Shown piece after piece: positions 1-11,639 of a stretch of 64,000 bases of DNA. The stretch spans positions 13,576,100-13,640,099 of the forward strand of contig CANTUZ010000025.1 in the NCBI GenBank assembly GCA_947846985.1, given 5' to 3'. A program made the translations under genes and the position numbers. This DNA is from Fratercula arctica (lineage: Eukaryota; Chordata; Aves; Charadriiformes; Alcidae). Positions within the stretch are counted from its first letter, which is position 1. Each line of letters opens with the position of its first letter. The notes under the pieces were generated by a model, which saw nothing but the letters and a program-made list of their open reading frames with translations, ran no database searches and was not told the origin of the DNA.

Positions 1-403
1 CTGGATTGATCTTGGCTTCATCTTCTGCAGTTAACAAGCATAATCTGGCTATTAATTTTTCTGCTTTTACCTCTAGATTTATCCCTAAATCTACCATTAA
101 GTCACGTCCCAAAAGGTTATATTCTGCTTCCGGAACTAATAAAAATGTCCCCACCCCATACTTGTTGGGGGTTTCTATTGCTACATTCTTTATCAGGGGC
201 ACCTTAAAGGGTTCCCCCTTTGCACCAATTACTTGAAGTTTCTCTTTTGATTCTACACACCCAGATGGTAGTTTTTGGACTGTTGATCTTTCAGCACCCG
301 AGTCCACAAGGAACTCGAATACTTCACGCTGAGGACCCAATTTCAGTTTTATCAAGGGCTCGGTGACTTTAAGGGTCCCCAGCAAATAGAGCCCCTGACC
401 CCC
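1..403 (-). pseudogene. pro: Gammaretrovirus-like pro-pol, protease part (partial)
   Basis: The frame directly after the TAG at 404-406 stays open to the window edge, about 134 codons. It encodes an aspartic protease with the catalytic DSGA motif (plus-strand positions about 285-296) and, further along, a LLGRDLM block near 40-60 that corresponds to the conserved GRD flap-distal motif of retropepsins. In gammaretroviruses this part is made only as Gag-Pol by stop-codon suppression. No lesion is visible in this stretch, but upstream gag carries one and the rest of pol is outside the window, so coding capacity cannot be judged. Confidence 0.8.
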
Positions 404-406
404 CTA
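404..406 (-). promoter_or_regulatory. gag-pol amber read-through site, gammaretroviral type
   Basis: TAG followed on the minus strand by GGG GGT CAG GGG. Gammaretroviruses suppress such a stop, with a downstream pseudoknot, to make Gag-Pol. The same frame continues into protease. I did not fold the downstream RNA. Confidence 0.75.
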
Positions 407-1846
407 ATCTTCCTTAAAAATCTCCTCATCTTGTATTCTCTTTCGGCAGTTCCTCTGTATATGTCCCTTCTTGCGACAATAAAAACACTCCGCATTTCGT
501 GGACTAAATCCTCTCCTTCTTAATTCTACTGGGTCTTTCTGAGAACTTTCCCTCTTAGCCTGATTCTATCCTTCCCTTACAGCTGCCACCAGAATTCTGG
601 CTTGTTTCTTCTGGTTTTCTTCTTCTCTTCTCACATACACCTTCTGAGCCTCTCTTAGTAACTCATCTAACCCTCTTTCCTGCCAATCTTCTATCTTCTC
701 TAACTTCTTCCTTATGTCAGTCCAAGATTTAGCTACAAATTGAGTTTTCAGTAGGGCTTGACCCACCTGACTATCGGGGTCTAACCCAGAATACAGTTGT
801 AAACTCTTTCTCAATCTTTCTAACCATTCGGTGGGGGTTTCATCTCTTTTCTGTTGTTCATTAAAAGCCTTATTAATATTTTTTCCTCTGGGTACAGAAT
901 CTCTAATCCCCTGAATTATCATATCTCGGAGATCAACCATATTATTTCTATGTGCTGGGTCTTGGTTGTCCCAATTGGGCCGCTGTAAGGGCCATTTTAC
1001 ATCCCCGGCGGGACCATGCTGATGTCTTTGATCCCAATGCCTCATACCGGCAGTTCTGATCATTCCTCGTTCTTCGTTCGTGAATAATATTCTTAAAATG
1101 GACTCCATTTCGTCCCAAGTGTAGATATTAGGTCCGAGGAATTGATCCAAACGCTCTGCTACCCCTAATGGGTCCTCTAACAGATGTCCCATTTCTTTCT
1201 TAAATTCTCTCACATCCCCGGAGCTGAGAGGTACAGACACAAACCCCACTCCAGGCTGTGGTCCCCCCATAGCAGTCTCCCTTAAGGGGTATAATAAACT
1301 TTCCTCTCTTCTTTCCCTAGTTTGACTTCTAGTTATTCTTTGATTAGGAAGAGGGGTCTCCTCCCCAGATTCCGTGGGGACTGTTGGAGGGAGATTTGGC
1401 TCAGGACCCGGTGGAGGGGGAGCATAGGGTGGGGGAGACGTTGGAGGTTCACCTACATCCCACTTCCTCCTTTTATCAGCTTTCTTTTCCTTTAATGAAA
1501 ACAAGTTCGTAACTTGTGTTATGTCTTGGATCCAAAAAAAGGCATACTCGCTTTCCTCCTTATTAAATGGTCGTTTGTTGTTAACATATATGTTTAATTG
1601 TTGGCATATCCAATCCTCAGACGACCCATAAATTGGCCAGCGTAGGTCTTTTCTTATCTGTTTTCCTCCCCATATCTCCATACAATAATGGACCATTTTC
1701 TCCCTAGGTTTCTCTTTCCGAGAAGGGGAACTATCCCAATATTGGATCATTAAGCCTAACGGGCTACCTGGGGGTATATTAGGAAGCCTACCCCCACCCC
1801 GTTTCTCCTGTATGGAACCAGAAGTTTTACCGTTCTTCTGTCCCAT
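404..1846 (-). pseudogene. gag: Gammaretrovirus-like gag with internal stop
   Basis: I chose the ATG at 1844-1846 because it gives an MGQ N terminus, the usual myristoylation signal; the open frame runs further upstream only through a GTG. Order: a matrix region with a basic W-rich segment (about residues 20-100), a Pro-rich linker (PTSPPPYAPPPPGP; PPPY is a typical late-domain motif), a capsid with a major homology region around the ETPTEWLERL segment, a charged region, then one CCHC knuckle (CFYC...H...C, about 440-485). A TAG at 566-568 lies in frame upstream of the knuckle. The normal gag end is the TAG at 404-406. The two stops are 162 bases apart, so this is one frame with one nonsense lesion. 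Confidence 0.85.
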
Positions 1847-2327
1847 CTTCCGAAAGTGCCTTCTTTCTTTTCCACTCACTCACTTCCCTCCGTTCGTGGC
1901 CCACGCCCTCGTGGACTATGGGAACCGCACTACTGGGAGGTCCACACTCACTTCGTCCGGTGGATTACTAAATCCGATGGACGTCTCATTCACTCGCACT
2001 TTGGGTATCCAATCCCCGACCGAACGGAACCACAATATACTTACCCCAGAGTCTTCATTCGATACATCGAACGGGAACCACAATTCCGGACTCACTCTGG
2101 AGTCTTCGTTCGGCTTTTCCGAACGGGATCCGCTACATACTCACTTCCGAGTCTTCGTCCGGGTCTTCGTGCACAAAGATTACGGGGAAACAAAACTGCA
2201 GTATCTCTTTCTTTTTGCTTTCTCACCTCCGTTCAGAAAATCCAGGTTAGCTAGCCCGGGACTCCCTCCGGGACCATCCGAAGATGGGGCGCCTTCCCAG
2301 AGTTGAGTTCCGAAATCAGCTGTCTGG
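1847..2327 (-). other. Untranslated leader of element G
   Basis: About 480 bases between primer-binding site and gag ATG, the position of the packaging signal in gammaretroviruses. It contains several loosely repeated segments of the type TTCGTTCGG / GAGTCTTCGT (2040-2170). Plus-strand ORFs here are not supported as genes. Confidence 0.6.
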
Positions 2328-2345
2328 ATCCGAGTCACGGCACCA
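2328..2345 (-). promoter_or_regulatory. Primer-binding site, tRNA-His type
   Basis: The minus strand reads TGGTGCCGTGACTCGGAT, the complement of the 3' end of vertebrate tRNA-His including CCA. It sits a few bases inside the LTR edge at 2350. This is the primer class used by HERV-H-like class I ERVs. Confidence 0.85.
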
Positions 2346-2349
2346 AAAT

Positions 2350-2920
2350 TGTTATAAATACTCCGAGTCCGTAAGGAGTTTAATAAATGTTTATTAGATA
2401 AGAAAGCAAAAGCAGCGCTGGGCGGCCGGGGAGTCGCAGCTCCACAAAGGCTCGCGAATTCGAATGTCTCAAGCAACTCCTTTTATCTTCTCGGGGGTGG
2501 GTTTCAGCATCCTTAGTCTCCGCCAGGTGCCCCCCTATAGATTGCCGGGTCAGCTAATATATACAAGGATCTGCACCGAGACACAAGCTCAACAAACAAA
2601 TGGGCATGAGAACGGCGTCACAGGCAGCCGCTCAAGGACATCAATCCTTCATGGCAACATTCCCCAGGTCTCATCCCTTCACCCAGATAAGGCAGTCATC
2701 CGTAGCAACAGCTGGCAGTATATCATATCATGACATTTACTGCTAGTATAGCAATTAAGTCTTATCGCAAGACAGGATGTCCTGCTTCACAGAGCAGGAC
2801 ACTTCCATTGCTTGTTTGGTGCAATAATTACCCTCCTTGTTCAGCATTCCTGGTCATCAGCAAATTACCTGTTAGTCACCTATTGCAGCTAGGTCCTAGT
2901 TTAGATTATGATATAGAACA
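2350..2920 (-). repeat. 5' LTR of element G
   Basis: Plus-strand ends are TGTTATAA (2350) and ATAGAACA (2920), imperfect inverted termini of the TG...CA type, giving about 571 bp. On the minus strand a TATATA box lies at 2557-2564 and an AATAAA signal at 2390-2395, in the correct order for U3-R-U5. The outer (2920) border is inferred from the terminal repeat only, since the second LTR is outside the window. Confidence 0.7.
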
Positions 2921-3533
2921 ATCCACAGTCTAATTTATGAAAATATCAGTCACTAAACCTAGAGCTAGAATGTATGTATGCTCACATGCCACAAAGAGAT
3001 TTTTTTCCTTAATTTTCATTTTATTATGTTATTTGGGATTTTTTGTTTTTAATTAGAGCTGTGCCCTTCCTTCTGACAGTCTGAGAATAACAGAGAAGTG
3101 ATCCAAAAAAAGAGACAACTTAGTTCTGCTCTGACTATAAACAAAGACAAAACTCCAGCTGATCTCAGTGGGCAGCTTCTGTTATCTGGCAAGCCATAAG
3201 GATTTACTTTTCTATGTTATAAAAGCCAGAAAGGCACTTCCGGTAGATATTGCACTTAGAAGAGAAGACCTTGCTGTCAAATAGATCACAAAGGGCTTGC
3301 AGAAATTAGTAAGGGGAGAGTTCTGCAAAATTGGAAGAACTGAAATTATCTAAATCTCTTGCTGATTTCTCAGTTAAAATTGGAGAACTTTTAATTTCAA
3401 TTTAACAAGTTTGTTCCTGTTCCAAAATGCTAGATCACATTCCATGTTTAAAAGTGCTATAGTCTCTTTATAAGTACAATAGAACAGATTTTCCTGCTGT
3501 GCTGCATACCGGAATGGCGCTCTCATCTGCATT
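2921..3533. other. No gene recognised
   Basis: AT-rich unique sequence. I see no exon, repeat or regulatory element that I can name. Confidence 0.4.
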
Positions 3534-4150
3534 TGCTATGATTTGAAAAACCCACAACAATTTATTGTCGTTTAGACAATTATTCTATCACCCAATGACC
3601 CCTCCCCACTCTGGAAGGGGAATCGTGAAAGAACACAGAAACCCAAGGGTTGAAATACAAACAGATTTAATAGGATAAGACTAAATAGTTAGCATTAATA
3701 GTACTAAAGATCCAGTATTGATCCCAATACCAATATAAAATATACAAGGATTATACTCAGCCAATTATATCAGCAGGAAGCTGTGCACTCCCAGCAGTGG
3801 ACAGCAAATGTCAGGCACTGCAAGTGCTACGGCTTCAGGAGGAAGGGAAGGCCTCAGGGGTCCGGCACCAGGGAAAGAAGTTCTCAGGATTGCAGCCATC
3901 ATAAAAGAGGAGAAACTCCTCAGCAAACTTTCTAATTTATATTGAATGTGATGTTCATGGTATGAAATAATACTGTTGGCCAGCTTGGGTCAAGTGCCCG
4001 GGTCTCGCTCCTCCTTGTCCCCGCACCTGGCCAGCTCAAAAACACTGAGACCTTGAAACCCACTGAATGGGATCACCGGGCCAAACTGGTTTCAGAGCAC
4101 AAAAGGTGAGATGCAGGCAGTTGTCATTCGACTCAGCTCCATCTTGACAG
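3534..4150 (-). repeat. Solo LTR, same family as the LTR at 11640-12083
   Basis: The plus strand at 3534-3900 is the reverse complement of 11700-12083. Shared blocks include the termini (TGCTATGATTTGAAAAACCC here against the complementary end of the other), the CCCAATGACCCC stretch, and the segment around GGCCTCAGGGGTCCGGCACC. No internal retroviral sequence follows, so it appears to be a solo LTR. The right border is uncertain: sequence up to about 4150 looks like U3, but I find no clear terminal CA with a target duplication. Confidence 0.6.
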
Positions 4151-5051
4151 ATGCTTATTGATCCTTGTCTATGCAGAGATAACTTGGGGGGATCTGTGGA
4201 AATGGCTCAGCCATTTCTCAACACTGCATTACAATAAGAACCGCCACCTGAATGGTGCCTTTAACAAACAAAATGCCCTGAGTCACATCCCACCACTATT
4301 CAGTGAGTGTGAGACCAGACATCACAAAATAAACAATACTACCTAAGGGGCCATCAAACCACCAGAGATAACCATCCCAGATAGTGCAATCCATTCAGGC
4401 ACAATCCTGCCCAGTCACTGAAACAGGATATTTAAGTCCAAAATTTTGGGGAGCAAAATGGGGAGTCTTCCAAAGATACAGCTGGCCTGTAGGAGATTCT
4501 TCTCCCCTTGTCCAGGATGCTGTGCAAGGTAACTTCCCAGGGACTGAGCGGCCTTACCCGAGAGAGAGGGTAAGTGATTTAATAACATACGTATGATGTC
4601 TAGCATGCTTTAAGATCGTGGTTTGTGTACTCGTTTAAGGTATTCATATCTAGCGCCCTGGTGGTTTCTGTTGTTACTTTTCGGGATCACTTGTTAGGTG
4701 GTAATAGTGTGTTCTGTGAATTGTTTGTTTGGTTGTTTTTTTCTTAAATTGCAATAGTGCGTTCTTCCATTGTATCCATAAAAACTTGCAATAGTGGCAT
4801 ATCAGACCTGTGAGTGAAGTCCAAATAGATTGTTAATTTGAACCTCTCAGTGAAGTCTTTTTCTCTCCGCCACACCCGCATACCATAGTTGGCTATAAAG
4901 TAAACATTTTCACAAATTCAGACACCAGAGTCTTCTAAAAATGCAGTTTTCCCAAGCATTAGAAGAGATGTTACTGAAAAGTAAAATTACTGAAAGAGAA
5001 AGTAATCCTGTGTCGCTCAAACCAGGACAGCTTTCTTCTCCCTGCATTCAG
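4151..5051. other. Intron-like sequence upstream of the C9-like exon
   Basis: No recognised repeat. An open frame from 4941 runs into the exon at 5052, but its upstream 37 codons precede a good splice acceptor and do not resemble C9, so I treat them as intron. Confidence 0.45.
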
Positions 5052-5292
5052 AACCAAACCTTTCTGCATGTTAAAGGAAAGATTCAGCTGGGAAGATTCC
5101 AAATCCAAAGTCATGATATCCATCTCACACATAGTTTCCTTGATAATCTAAACTTTCTGCCTGTTGAATATAATAAGGGGGAATATTTCAAATTCCTACA
5201 AGATTATGGAACTCACTGTGTCATCTCTGAAACTGTGGGAGGAAAATATGAACTTGTGTATATGCTGGATGATTACGCTATGTCTCGAATAG
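5052..5292 (+). pseudogene. C9: Single exon resembling complement C9 (MACPF domain)
   Basis: C9 is a secreted plasma protein that polymerises into the pore of the membrane attack complex. The 241-bp exon is open. It is bounded by a pyrimidine-rich acceptor ending in CATTCAG (5045-5051) and a donor GTATGC at 5293. The peptide begins NQTFLHVKG and includes LGRF, an LPVEYNKGEYF segment and YGTHC, the MACPF signature Y-G-T-H-[YFC-like], then GGKYELVYMLD. These match the C9 exon encoding this part of the MACPF domain, and it ends in phase 1. I recognise no neighbouring C9 exon within the window. The exon itself shows no frameshift or stop, so it could be part of a working gene with very long introns or a leftover of a degraded copy. 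I label it a pseudogene fragment because of its isolation among ERVs; C6, C7 and C8 fit less well. Confidence 0.65.
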
Positions 5293-5712
5293 GTATGCAT
5301 TCTGTTGGCCTAGCTATGGCATGCAGATTATCACCAAGTCTCCAGTAATGTAAAGAGATGGATGAGGATAGATTCGTGTATATGGAGCACTACTGAGAAC
5401 ATCACAGTTCAGTGTGTGCTGCTTGTGGCACACCAGTGACATGACAGAATTACGAGTTCAACAGATGAGAGTCAGTCTTTGTAACTTCTAGCATTGTTTA
5501 AAGTCTGTAATTTCAATCTGTAACTGAGAAAAAAAACCCTTAAACCTCTTCAAGATATTAGCAATACTAATTGTCATGATATGATTCACAAGAGATCCCA
5601 TGCCTAGAAAATCTGCCTAAATTTTATATCCAATTTGCTAGTTGGTACCTTCTTGTGCTACAATCACCTTAAGAGTATGGTGATGGCATAAAATAAGAAG
5701 AACTTCCTAGAA
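5293..5712. other. No gene recognised
   Basis: Intron-like AT-rich sequence after the C9-like exon; the next C9 exon was not found here. Confidence 0.4.
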
Positions 5713-6668
5713 ATCACAGAATCACAGAATGGTAGGGTTGGAAGGGACCTCTGGAGATCATCTAGTCCAACCCCCCTGCCACAGCAGGGTCACCTAGAGC
5801 AGGTTGCACAGGAACACATCCAGGCAGGTTTTGAATGTCTCCAGAGATGGAGACTCCACCACCTCTCTGGGCAGCCTGTTCCAGTGCTCTGCCACCCTCA
5901 AGGTAAAGAAGTTCCTCCTCATGTTTAGGTGGAACTTCCTATGCTCAAGTTTGTGCCCATTACCTCTTGTCCTGTCACTGGGCACCACTGAAAAGAGCCT
6001 GGTCCCATCCTCCTGACACCCACCCTTTAAGTATTTATAAGTGTTGATAAGATCCCCCCTCAGTCGTCTTTTTTCCAGACTGAAGAGACCCAAGTCCCTC
6101 AGCCTTTCCTCATAAGAGAGGTGTTCCAGTCCCCTGATCATCTTGGTAGCCCTTTGCTGCACCCTTTCCAGCAGTTCCCTGTCCTTCTTGAACCGGGGAG
6201 CCCAGAACTGGACACAGCACTCCAGATGCAGCCTCACCAGGGCAGAGTAGAGGGGGAGGATGACCTCCCTCGACCTGCTGGCCACACTCTTTTTGATGCA
6301 CCCCAGGATGCCATTGGCCTTCTTGGCCACAAGGGCACATTGCTGGCTCATGGTCATCCTGTTGTCCACCAGGACTCCCAGGTCTCTTTCCACAGAGCTG
6401 CTCTCCAGCAGGTCAGCCCCAACCTGTACTGGTGCATGGGGTTATTCCTCCCCAGGTGCAGCACCCTACACTTGCCCTTATTGAATTTCATAAGGTTTCT
6501 CTCTGCCCAACTCTCCAACCTGTCTAGGTCTCTCTGTATGGCAGCACAGCCTTCCGGTGTGTCAGCCACCCCTCCCAGCTTTGTGTCATCAGCAAACTTG
6601 CTGAGGGTGCACTCTATCCCTTCATCCAGGTCATTGATGAATATATTGAACAGGACTGGACCCAGTTG
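5713..6668 (-). mobile_element. CR1 LINE, 5'-truncated, minus strand
   Basis: CR1 is the main avian non-LTR retrotransposon. The 3' end on the minus strand carries the ATTCTGTG-type tail (5713-5732). Reading upstream come the 3' UTR and the C-terminal part of ORF2 in two frames: 6710-6354 with the RT FADDTK motif and 6393-5794 with the CR1 C-terminal region ([28 protein letters not shown]). The frame change near 6354-6393 and the missing endonuclease make it inactive. The 5' break is near 6668, where similarity stops abruptly. Confidence 0.93.
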
Positions 6669-6847
6669 TGGAATTATTACTAAATTGGCCAAAACTACAG
6701 CATTGTTCACACATTAAGAAAAGTATAAAATCAAGAGGCTTCTGAGGTAGAAAACAGCTGCGGCTGGCATGCGAAAAAATGCAACATCTGCGGTTCCCTG
6801 TACGATGCTTGCGAAGCTACATGAGATACGGGATGGAAGATAATGGT
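6669..6847. other. Short unique spacer between two CR1 pieces
   Basis: No feature recognised. Confidence 0.4.
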
Positions 6848-7015
6848 GGAGTCTCCATCTCTGGAGACATTCAAAACCCGCCTGGACGTGTTCCTGTGTA
6901 ACCTGCTCTAGGTGACCCTGCTCTGGCAGGGGGGTTGGACTAGATGATCTCCAGAGGTCCCTTCCAACCCTATGGTTCTATGATTCTATGATTCTATGAT
7001 TCTATGATTCTATGA
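6848..7015 (+). mobile_element. CR1 3' end, plus strand
   Basis: About 168 bp of the CR1 3' terminus, in the opposite orientation to the previous CR1, ending in five tandem ATTCTATG-type units (6973-7015). GATAAT occurs just before the 5' end (6839-6844) and again at the 3' end (about 7013-7018), a possible short target duplication. Confidence 0.88.
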
Positions 7016-8030
7016 TAATTCTTCCGTGGCCTTGTCTTATGCAGATACAGGAACGGGATGGTACCATGAAACAGATAAGCTGCCAATTAGCTGCCTGCTC
7101 GATACTCAGAGCCAACATTTTGTCAAATTTTGATGAAATGCTGTCTTTTGTGCGAACTTTGCTCATTATAATGTCATTATAATACCAAAACACACCTTCA
7201 TCCCAAAGGCTACCCGCCTCCAAGGTGCAACCACTCCTTCTTGAGTCTGTGCCCTGAATTTCTTGTAAACTATACCTTTAATTGTGAAGCGAGAGAATTT
7301 TACACCAATCATAATTAAAGTATTTATGACCAAAGTCACTCAAACTCCACCTTGAAGGTAAAAAATAGTATAAAAACAGCCCGAGAGAGGGGGGATACCC
7401 AGGGAAGACACCATTGTGAAGAACTCCATCACTGACTTCTGGGATCAGTCGATGGGCTGAGCCTTTCTTCCCCCCCATAGGGACGCCTTTGGGTAAGACT
7501 TAGACTATACAGAGTGCTTCCTCGGGAAACTTAGGAATTTCTCTAGAGAATCTCTTTCCTACATTTATAGCCAGGCTGTATCGTTTATAACTTTGTCGCG
7601 CGTTTTGTATATGCAACAAGACTTTCATTTGCATGTGCTTTGCAGACAGTGTATTTATCACCGGCAATCCTAAGAACCTATATATCCGTTGTTTAAATAA
7701 ACTGCACTGTTTAAGTAGCTAGTCATTTCGGTTTCTCACTGAACACGGCCAAAGATTCGAGAGTGGCCATGCTAGTTCATGAGCATGACTAGACTGAAGG
7801 TGCAGTCCACTATTAGTGTATCCAAATCGTAATAGTTTAATACATATTAAATGCGACTGTACTGATAGTGGTGAATTGGACATCACTCAGAATTTAAACC
7901 TAGCCGCACCTAGCCTCCCACCTCGGTGAGGAGTGTTAGAACGCAAGGGGGTTTATTTTCTGCCAAAACCGCTTTGCCCCTTTCACGCAACAGACGGTCC
8001 CCCAGAATGCGTAGATGGGCTTTGGAGCCT
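7016..8030 (+). repeat. LTR-like promoter sequence of another ERV family
   Basis: TATAAAAA at 7369-7376 and AATAAA at 7696-7701 are spaced as in an LTR U3-R. A splice-donor-like GGTAAGAC follows a GC-rich stretch at about 7490. I could not fix either end or find a partner LTR. It abuts the 5' end of ERV-L copy E, but E's own LTR at 11.6-12.1 kb is unrelated, so the two are probably not one provirus. No ORF worth reporting. Confidence 0.4.
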
Positions 8031-8084
8031 GATTTACAACATGTGACTGTCAGGGATGGAAGTGAAGTGCCCTCTAGTCAAAAG

Positions 8085-8087
8085 TAG
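8085..8087 (+). promoter_or_regulatory. In-frame TAG between gag and pol, copy E
   Basis: TAG followed by GGGGGCCCTGCC, at the position equivalent to the TAG codons of copies A, B and D. The conserved position in diverged copies suggests suppression to make Gag-Pol. Confidence 0.6.
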
Positions 8088-11000
8088 GGGGGCCCTGCCT
8101 CCAGACAGGAGGAGGAGAGGGATAATTGAGTTTATTGGACTGTGTGGATTTGATTCAAAACCACAAAAGTATAGGGCCTTGGTGGACACTGGTGCACAGT
8201 GCACCCTAATGCCATTGAATCATAGAGGGGAAGAATCTATCACTATTGTTGGAGTGACGGGGGGATCTCAAGAGCTGACTGTATTGGAGGCCGAAGTGAG
8301 CCTAACTGGGAATAAATGGGAAAGGCTTCCCCATTGTGACTGGCCCGGATGCTCCGTGCATTCTTGGCATAGATTACCTCAGCAAAGGGTATTTTAACGA
8401 CCCAAGGGGGTACCGGTGATCGTTTGGTGTAGCAGTGGTGGAGATGGAGACAGTTGTGCAACTGCCTACTTTGCCTGGACGGTCAGAGGATCCTTCTATT
8501 GTGGGGCTGTTGAGGACTGAGAAACAAAATGTGCCCCTTGCTACTACAACTGTGCATAGGGGACAATATCACACTAATCGAGATTCTTTGCTCCCTATTC
8601 AGAAGTTGATCCGTCAGCTGGAAAGCCAAGGGGTGATCAGTAAGACTCGCTCACCCTTTAACAGTCCCATACGGCCAGCGCGAAAGCCTGATGGGGAATG
8701 GAGTTTGACAGTAGACTATCATGGCCTGAATGAAGTCACACTACCATTGAGTGCTGCCATCCCAGATATGTTAGAACTTCACTATGAACTGCAGTCAAAG
8801 GCAGCCAAGTGGTATGCTACAATTGACATTGCTAATGCATTTCTCTCTATTCCTTTAGCAGCAGAGTGCAGGCCACAGTTTGCTTTCACCTGGAGGGGTG
8901 TCCAGTACACCTGGAATCGACTGCCCCAGGGGTGGAAACACAGCCCCACCATTTGCCATGGACTGATCCAGACTGCACTGGAGAAGGGTGGAGCTCCAGA
9001 ACACCTGCAATACATTGATGACATCATTGTGTGGGGTAATACAGCAGAAGAAGTTTTTGAGAAGGGGGAGAAAGTCATTCAAATCCTTCTGGAAGATGGT
9101 TTTGCCATAAAACGAGGTAAGGTCAAGGGACCTGCACAGGAAATCCAGTTTTTAGGAATTAAGTGGTAAGATGGTCGTTGCCCAATCTCAATGGACATGA
9201 TTAACAAAATAGCAGCTATGTCCCCACCTACTAACAAAAAGGAAACACAAGCCTTCTTAGGCATTGTGGGTTTCTGGAGAATGCATATTCCTGGTTACAG
9301 TCAGATTCTGAGCCCTCTCTATGAAGTGACTAGAAAGAAGAATGATTTTAAATGGGGCCCTGAGCAACAATCAGCCTTTGAGCAAATTAAATGGGAGATT
9401 GTTCATGCAGTAGCCCTTGGTCCAGTCCGGACAGGACAAGATATAAAAAAATGTGCTGTACACTGCAGCAGGGGAGAATGGCCCTACCTGGAGTCTCTGG
9501 CAAAGGGCACCTGGAGAGACTTGAGGCCGACCCCTAGGGTTTTGGAGTCAAGCATATAGAGGATCAGAGGCTCGCTATACTACCACTGAGAAAGAGATAT
9601 TGGCAGCATATGAAGGAGTTCGAGCTGCTTTGGAGGTAATTGGTACTGAAGCACAGCTCCTCTTGGCACCCCGGTTGCCAGTGTTGAACTGGATGTTTAA
9701 AGGGAAGACTCCTTCCACACATCACACAACTGATGCCACGTGGAGTAAGCGGGTAGCACTAATTACTCAGCGAGCTCGAATAGGGAACCCCAATCGTCCA
9801 GGAATTCTGGAGGTGGTCATGGATTGGCCGCAAGGCATGGATTTTGGAGGGTCCCCAGAGGAGAGGGTGGTGCGTGCTGAGGAGGCCCCACCATATAATC
9901 AATTATCAGAAAATGAGAGGCGATATGTGCTGTTCACTGATGGATCTTGTCGTATTGTAGGAAACCAGCGAAGGTGGAAAGCTGCTGTGTGGAGTCCTAA
10001 TTGACGAATTGCGGAAAGTGGGTGAGGGAGTGGATGAATCGAGTCAGTTTGCAGAAGTGAAAGCCATCCAGTTGGCTTTAGATATTGCTGAGCGAGAATA
10101 GTGGCCAGTGCTTTATCTTTACTGACTCATGGATGGTGGCACATGTCTCATGAGGGTGGTTAAAGCAGTGGAAGAAGAGCAACTGGCAGCGCAGAGGCAA
10201 ACCCATCTGGGCTGCTGACTTGTGGCAAAATATTGCTGGCCGATTAGAAAAGCTGTCTGTGAAGGTACGCCACGTAGATGCCCATATACCTATGAATCGG
10301 GCCACTGAGGAACAACAGAACAACCAGCAGGTGTATCAGGCTGCTAAGATTAAAGTGTCCCAAGTAGACTTGGACTGGCAACATAAGGGTGAATTGTTTT
10401 TAGCTCAGTGGGCCCATGACACTTCAGGTCATCAGGGAAGGGATGCAACATATAGATGGGCTCGTGACCGAGGGGTGGATTTGACTATGGACGCTATTTC
10501 ACAGGTCATCCATGAATGTGAAACGTGCTGAAATTAAGCAAGCCAAATGGTCAAGGCCTTTGTGGTATGGAGAACGGTGGCTCGGTGGCTGAAATATAAG
10601 TATGGGGAGGTCTGGCGAATTGACTATATCTCCTTTTCATGAACCTGCCAGGGAAAATGCTATGTGCTTACAATGGTGGAAGCAAGCACCGGATGGCTGG
10701 AAACATATGCTGTGTCGCATGCCACTGCCCGTAACACTATTTTAGGCCTTGAAAGACAAGGTTTGTGGCGACATGGTACTCCAGAGAGAATTGAGTCAGA
10801 CAATGGGACTCATTTCTGAAATAATCTTATAGACGCCTGGGCTAAAGAGCATGGTATCGAGTGGATATATCATGTCCCCTATCACGCACCAGCCACCAGG
10901 AAAGTTGAATGATGCCATGGACTGCTGAAGACTACGCTGAAAGCGATGAGTGCTGGAACATTTAAAAAGTGGGATGAGCATTTAGCAAAAGCCACCTGGT

Positions 11001-11267
11001 TAGTCAACACCAGGGGAACTGTCAGCTGAGCTGGTCCTGCTCAGTCAGAGCTTTTACCTACTGTAGAAGGGGATAAGGTCCCTGTGGTGCATGTAAAGAA
11101 TATCTTGGAGAAACCAGTCTGGGTTACCCTGGCCTCAAGCAAAGGCAGACCCGCTCGTGGGGCTGCTTTTGCTGAAGGACCAGGGCATACCTGGTGGGTG
11201 ATGCAGGAGAATGGAGAGGTTTGATGTGTACCTTTTAGGAGATCTGATTTTGGGTGAGAAATCTTAA
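8088..11267 (+). pseudogene. pol: ERV-L pol of copy E (protease, RT, RNase H, integrase)
   Basis: Order seen: protease with LVDTGAQC (about 8180), RT with the YIDD catalytic motif (about 9010-9021) and LPQGWKHSPTICHG upstream, RNase H with LFTDGSCR (about 9930-9955), the integrase HHCC region (HDTSGHQGRD...HECETC, about 10410-10530), and integrase core segments with ESDNGTHF near 10790-10815. Breaks include TGA at the RDN-VYW site (about 8131), a frameshift near 8325, TAA after FLGIKW (9167-9169), a frameshift near 9460, a stop near 10002, loss of frame near 10531, and a stop directly after the DNGTHF motif (about 10816). The integrase glutamate region is also damaged. No functional product is possible. 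Confidence 0.9.
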
Positions 11268-11639
11268 TTTTAAAATGTATGGTGTTAATTGTTACATACC
11301 ACTAACAGTGTTTGAGAAGTGATTTTCAGGATAACATAGTGGTAATGAAACCAGAGCCAGCTTTGTCGAATGGCGTCCAGTGACAGGGAACATGCTAGCC
11401 ATGAGCACAACACATTATATTGCTGTGCCCAACTCCACCCGTCTGTCATCCTGTATTGAGGCCTGGTCCTGATCTGACAACCGAGTGAATGCCACATCAC
11501 TTGTTCCTACCCTGGAAGACTATTATGACAGATGGAACTCACAGTTTTGTACTAAAGAAATTCAATGGACTTTTTTAGAGGACTAGTTTATAGCTTTAGA
11601 GAATTATATTTGTGTGTGTATATATATATATTAGAAGAC
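11268..11639 (+). other. 3' internal region of copy E
   Basis: No env. It contains a short TG/TA dinucleotide run (11610-11632). A weak reading frame with a WNSQFCTKEIQW-like peptide near 11530-11575 is not assigned. Confidence 0.4.

Larger units (their letters stand above)
1..2920 (-). mobile_element. Class I (gammaretrovirus-like) ERV, 5' half (element G)
   Basis: Minus-strand provirus cut by the left window edge. Read 5' to 3' on the minus strand it contains an LTR (2350-2920), a primer-binding site complementary to tRNA-His (2328-2345), a leader, gag (1846-404) and the start of pro-pol (403-1). The class I assignment rests on three things seen in the sequence: a Gag starting with MGQ, a single CCHC knuckle, and an in-frame TAG followed by GGGGGTCAG, which is the gammaretroviral read-through context. 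RT, integrase, env and the 3' LTR would lie outside the window, so a target-site duplication cannot be tested. Confidence 0.88.

Noticed and set aside
1812..2306. 164-codon plus-strand ORF
   Set aside because: Antisense to the leader and gag start of element G; low-complexity repeats, no domain.
2328..2345. tRNA-like sequences at primer-binding sites as tRNA genes
   Set aside because: Only 18 bases complementary to tRNA 3' ends; no cloverleaf around them.
4941..5051. ATG-started extension upstream of the C9-like exon
   Set aside because: The first 37 codons do not resemble C9 and precede a strong splice acceptor, so they are intron.
6121..6717. 198-codon plus-strand ORF
   Set aside because: Antisense shadow of CR1 ORF2.
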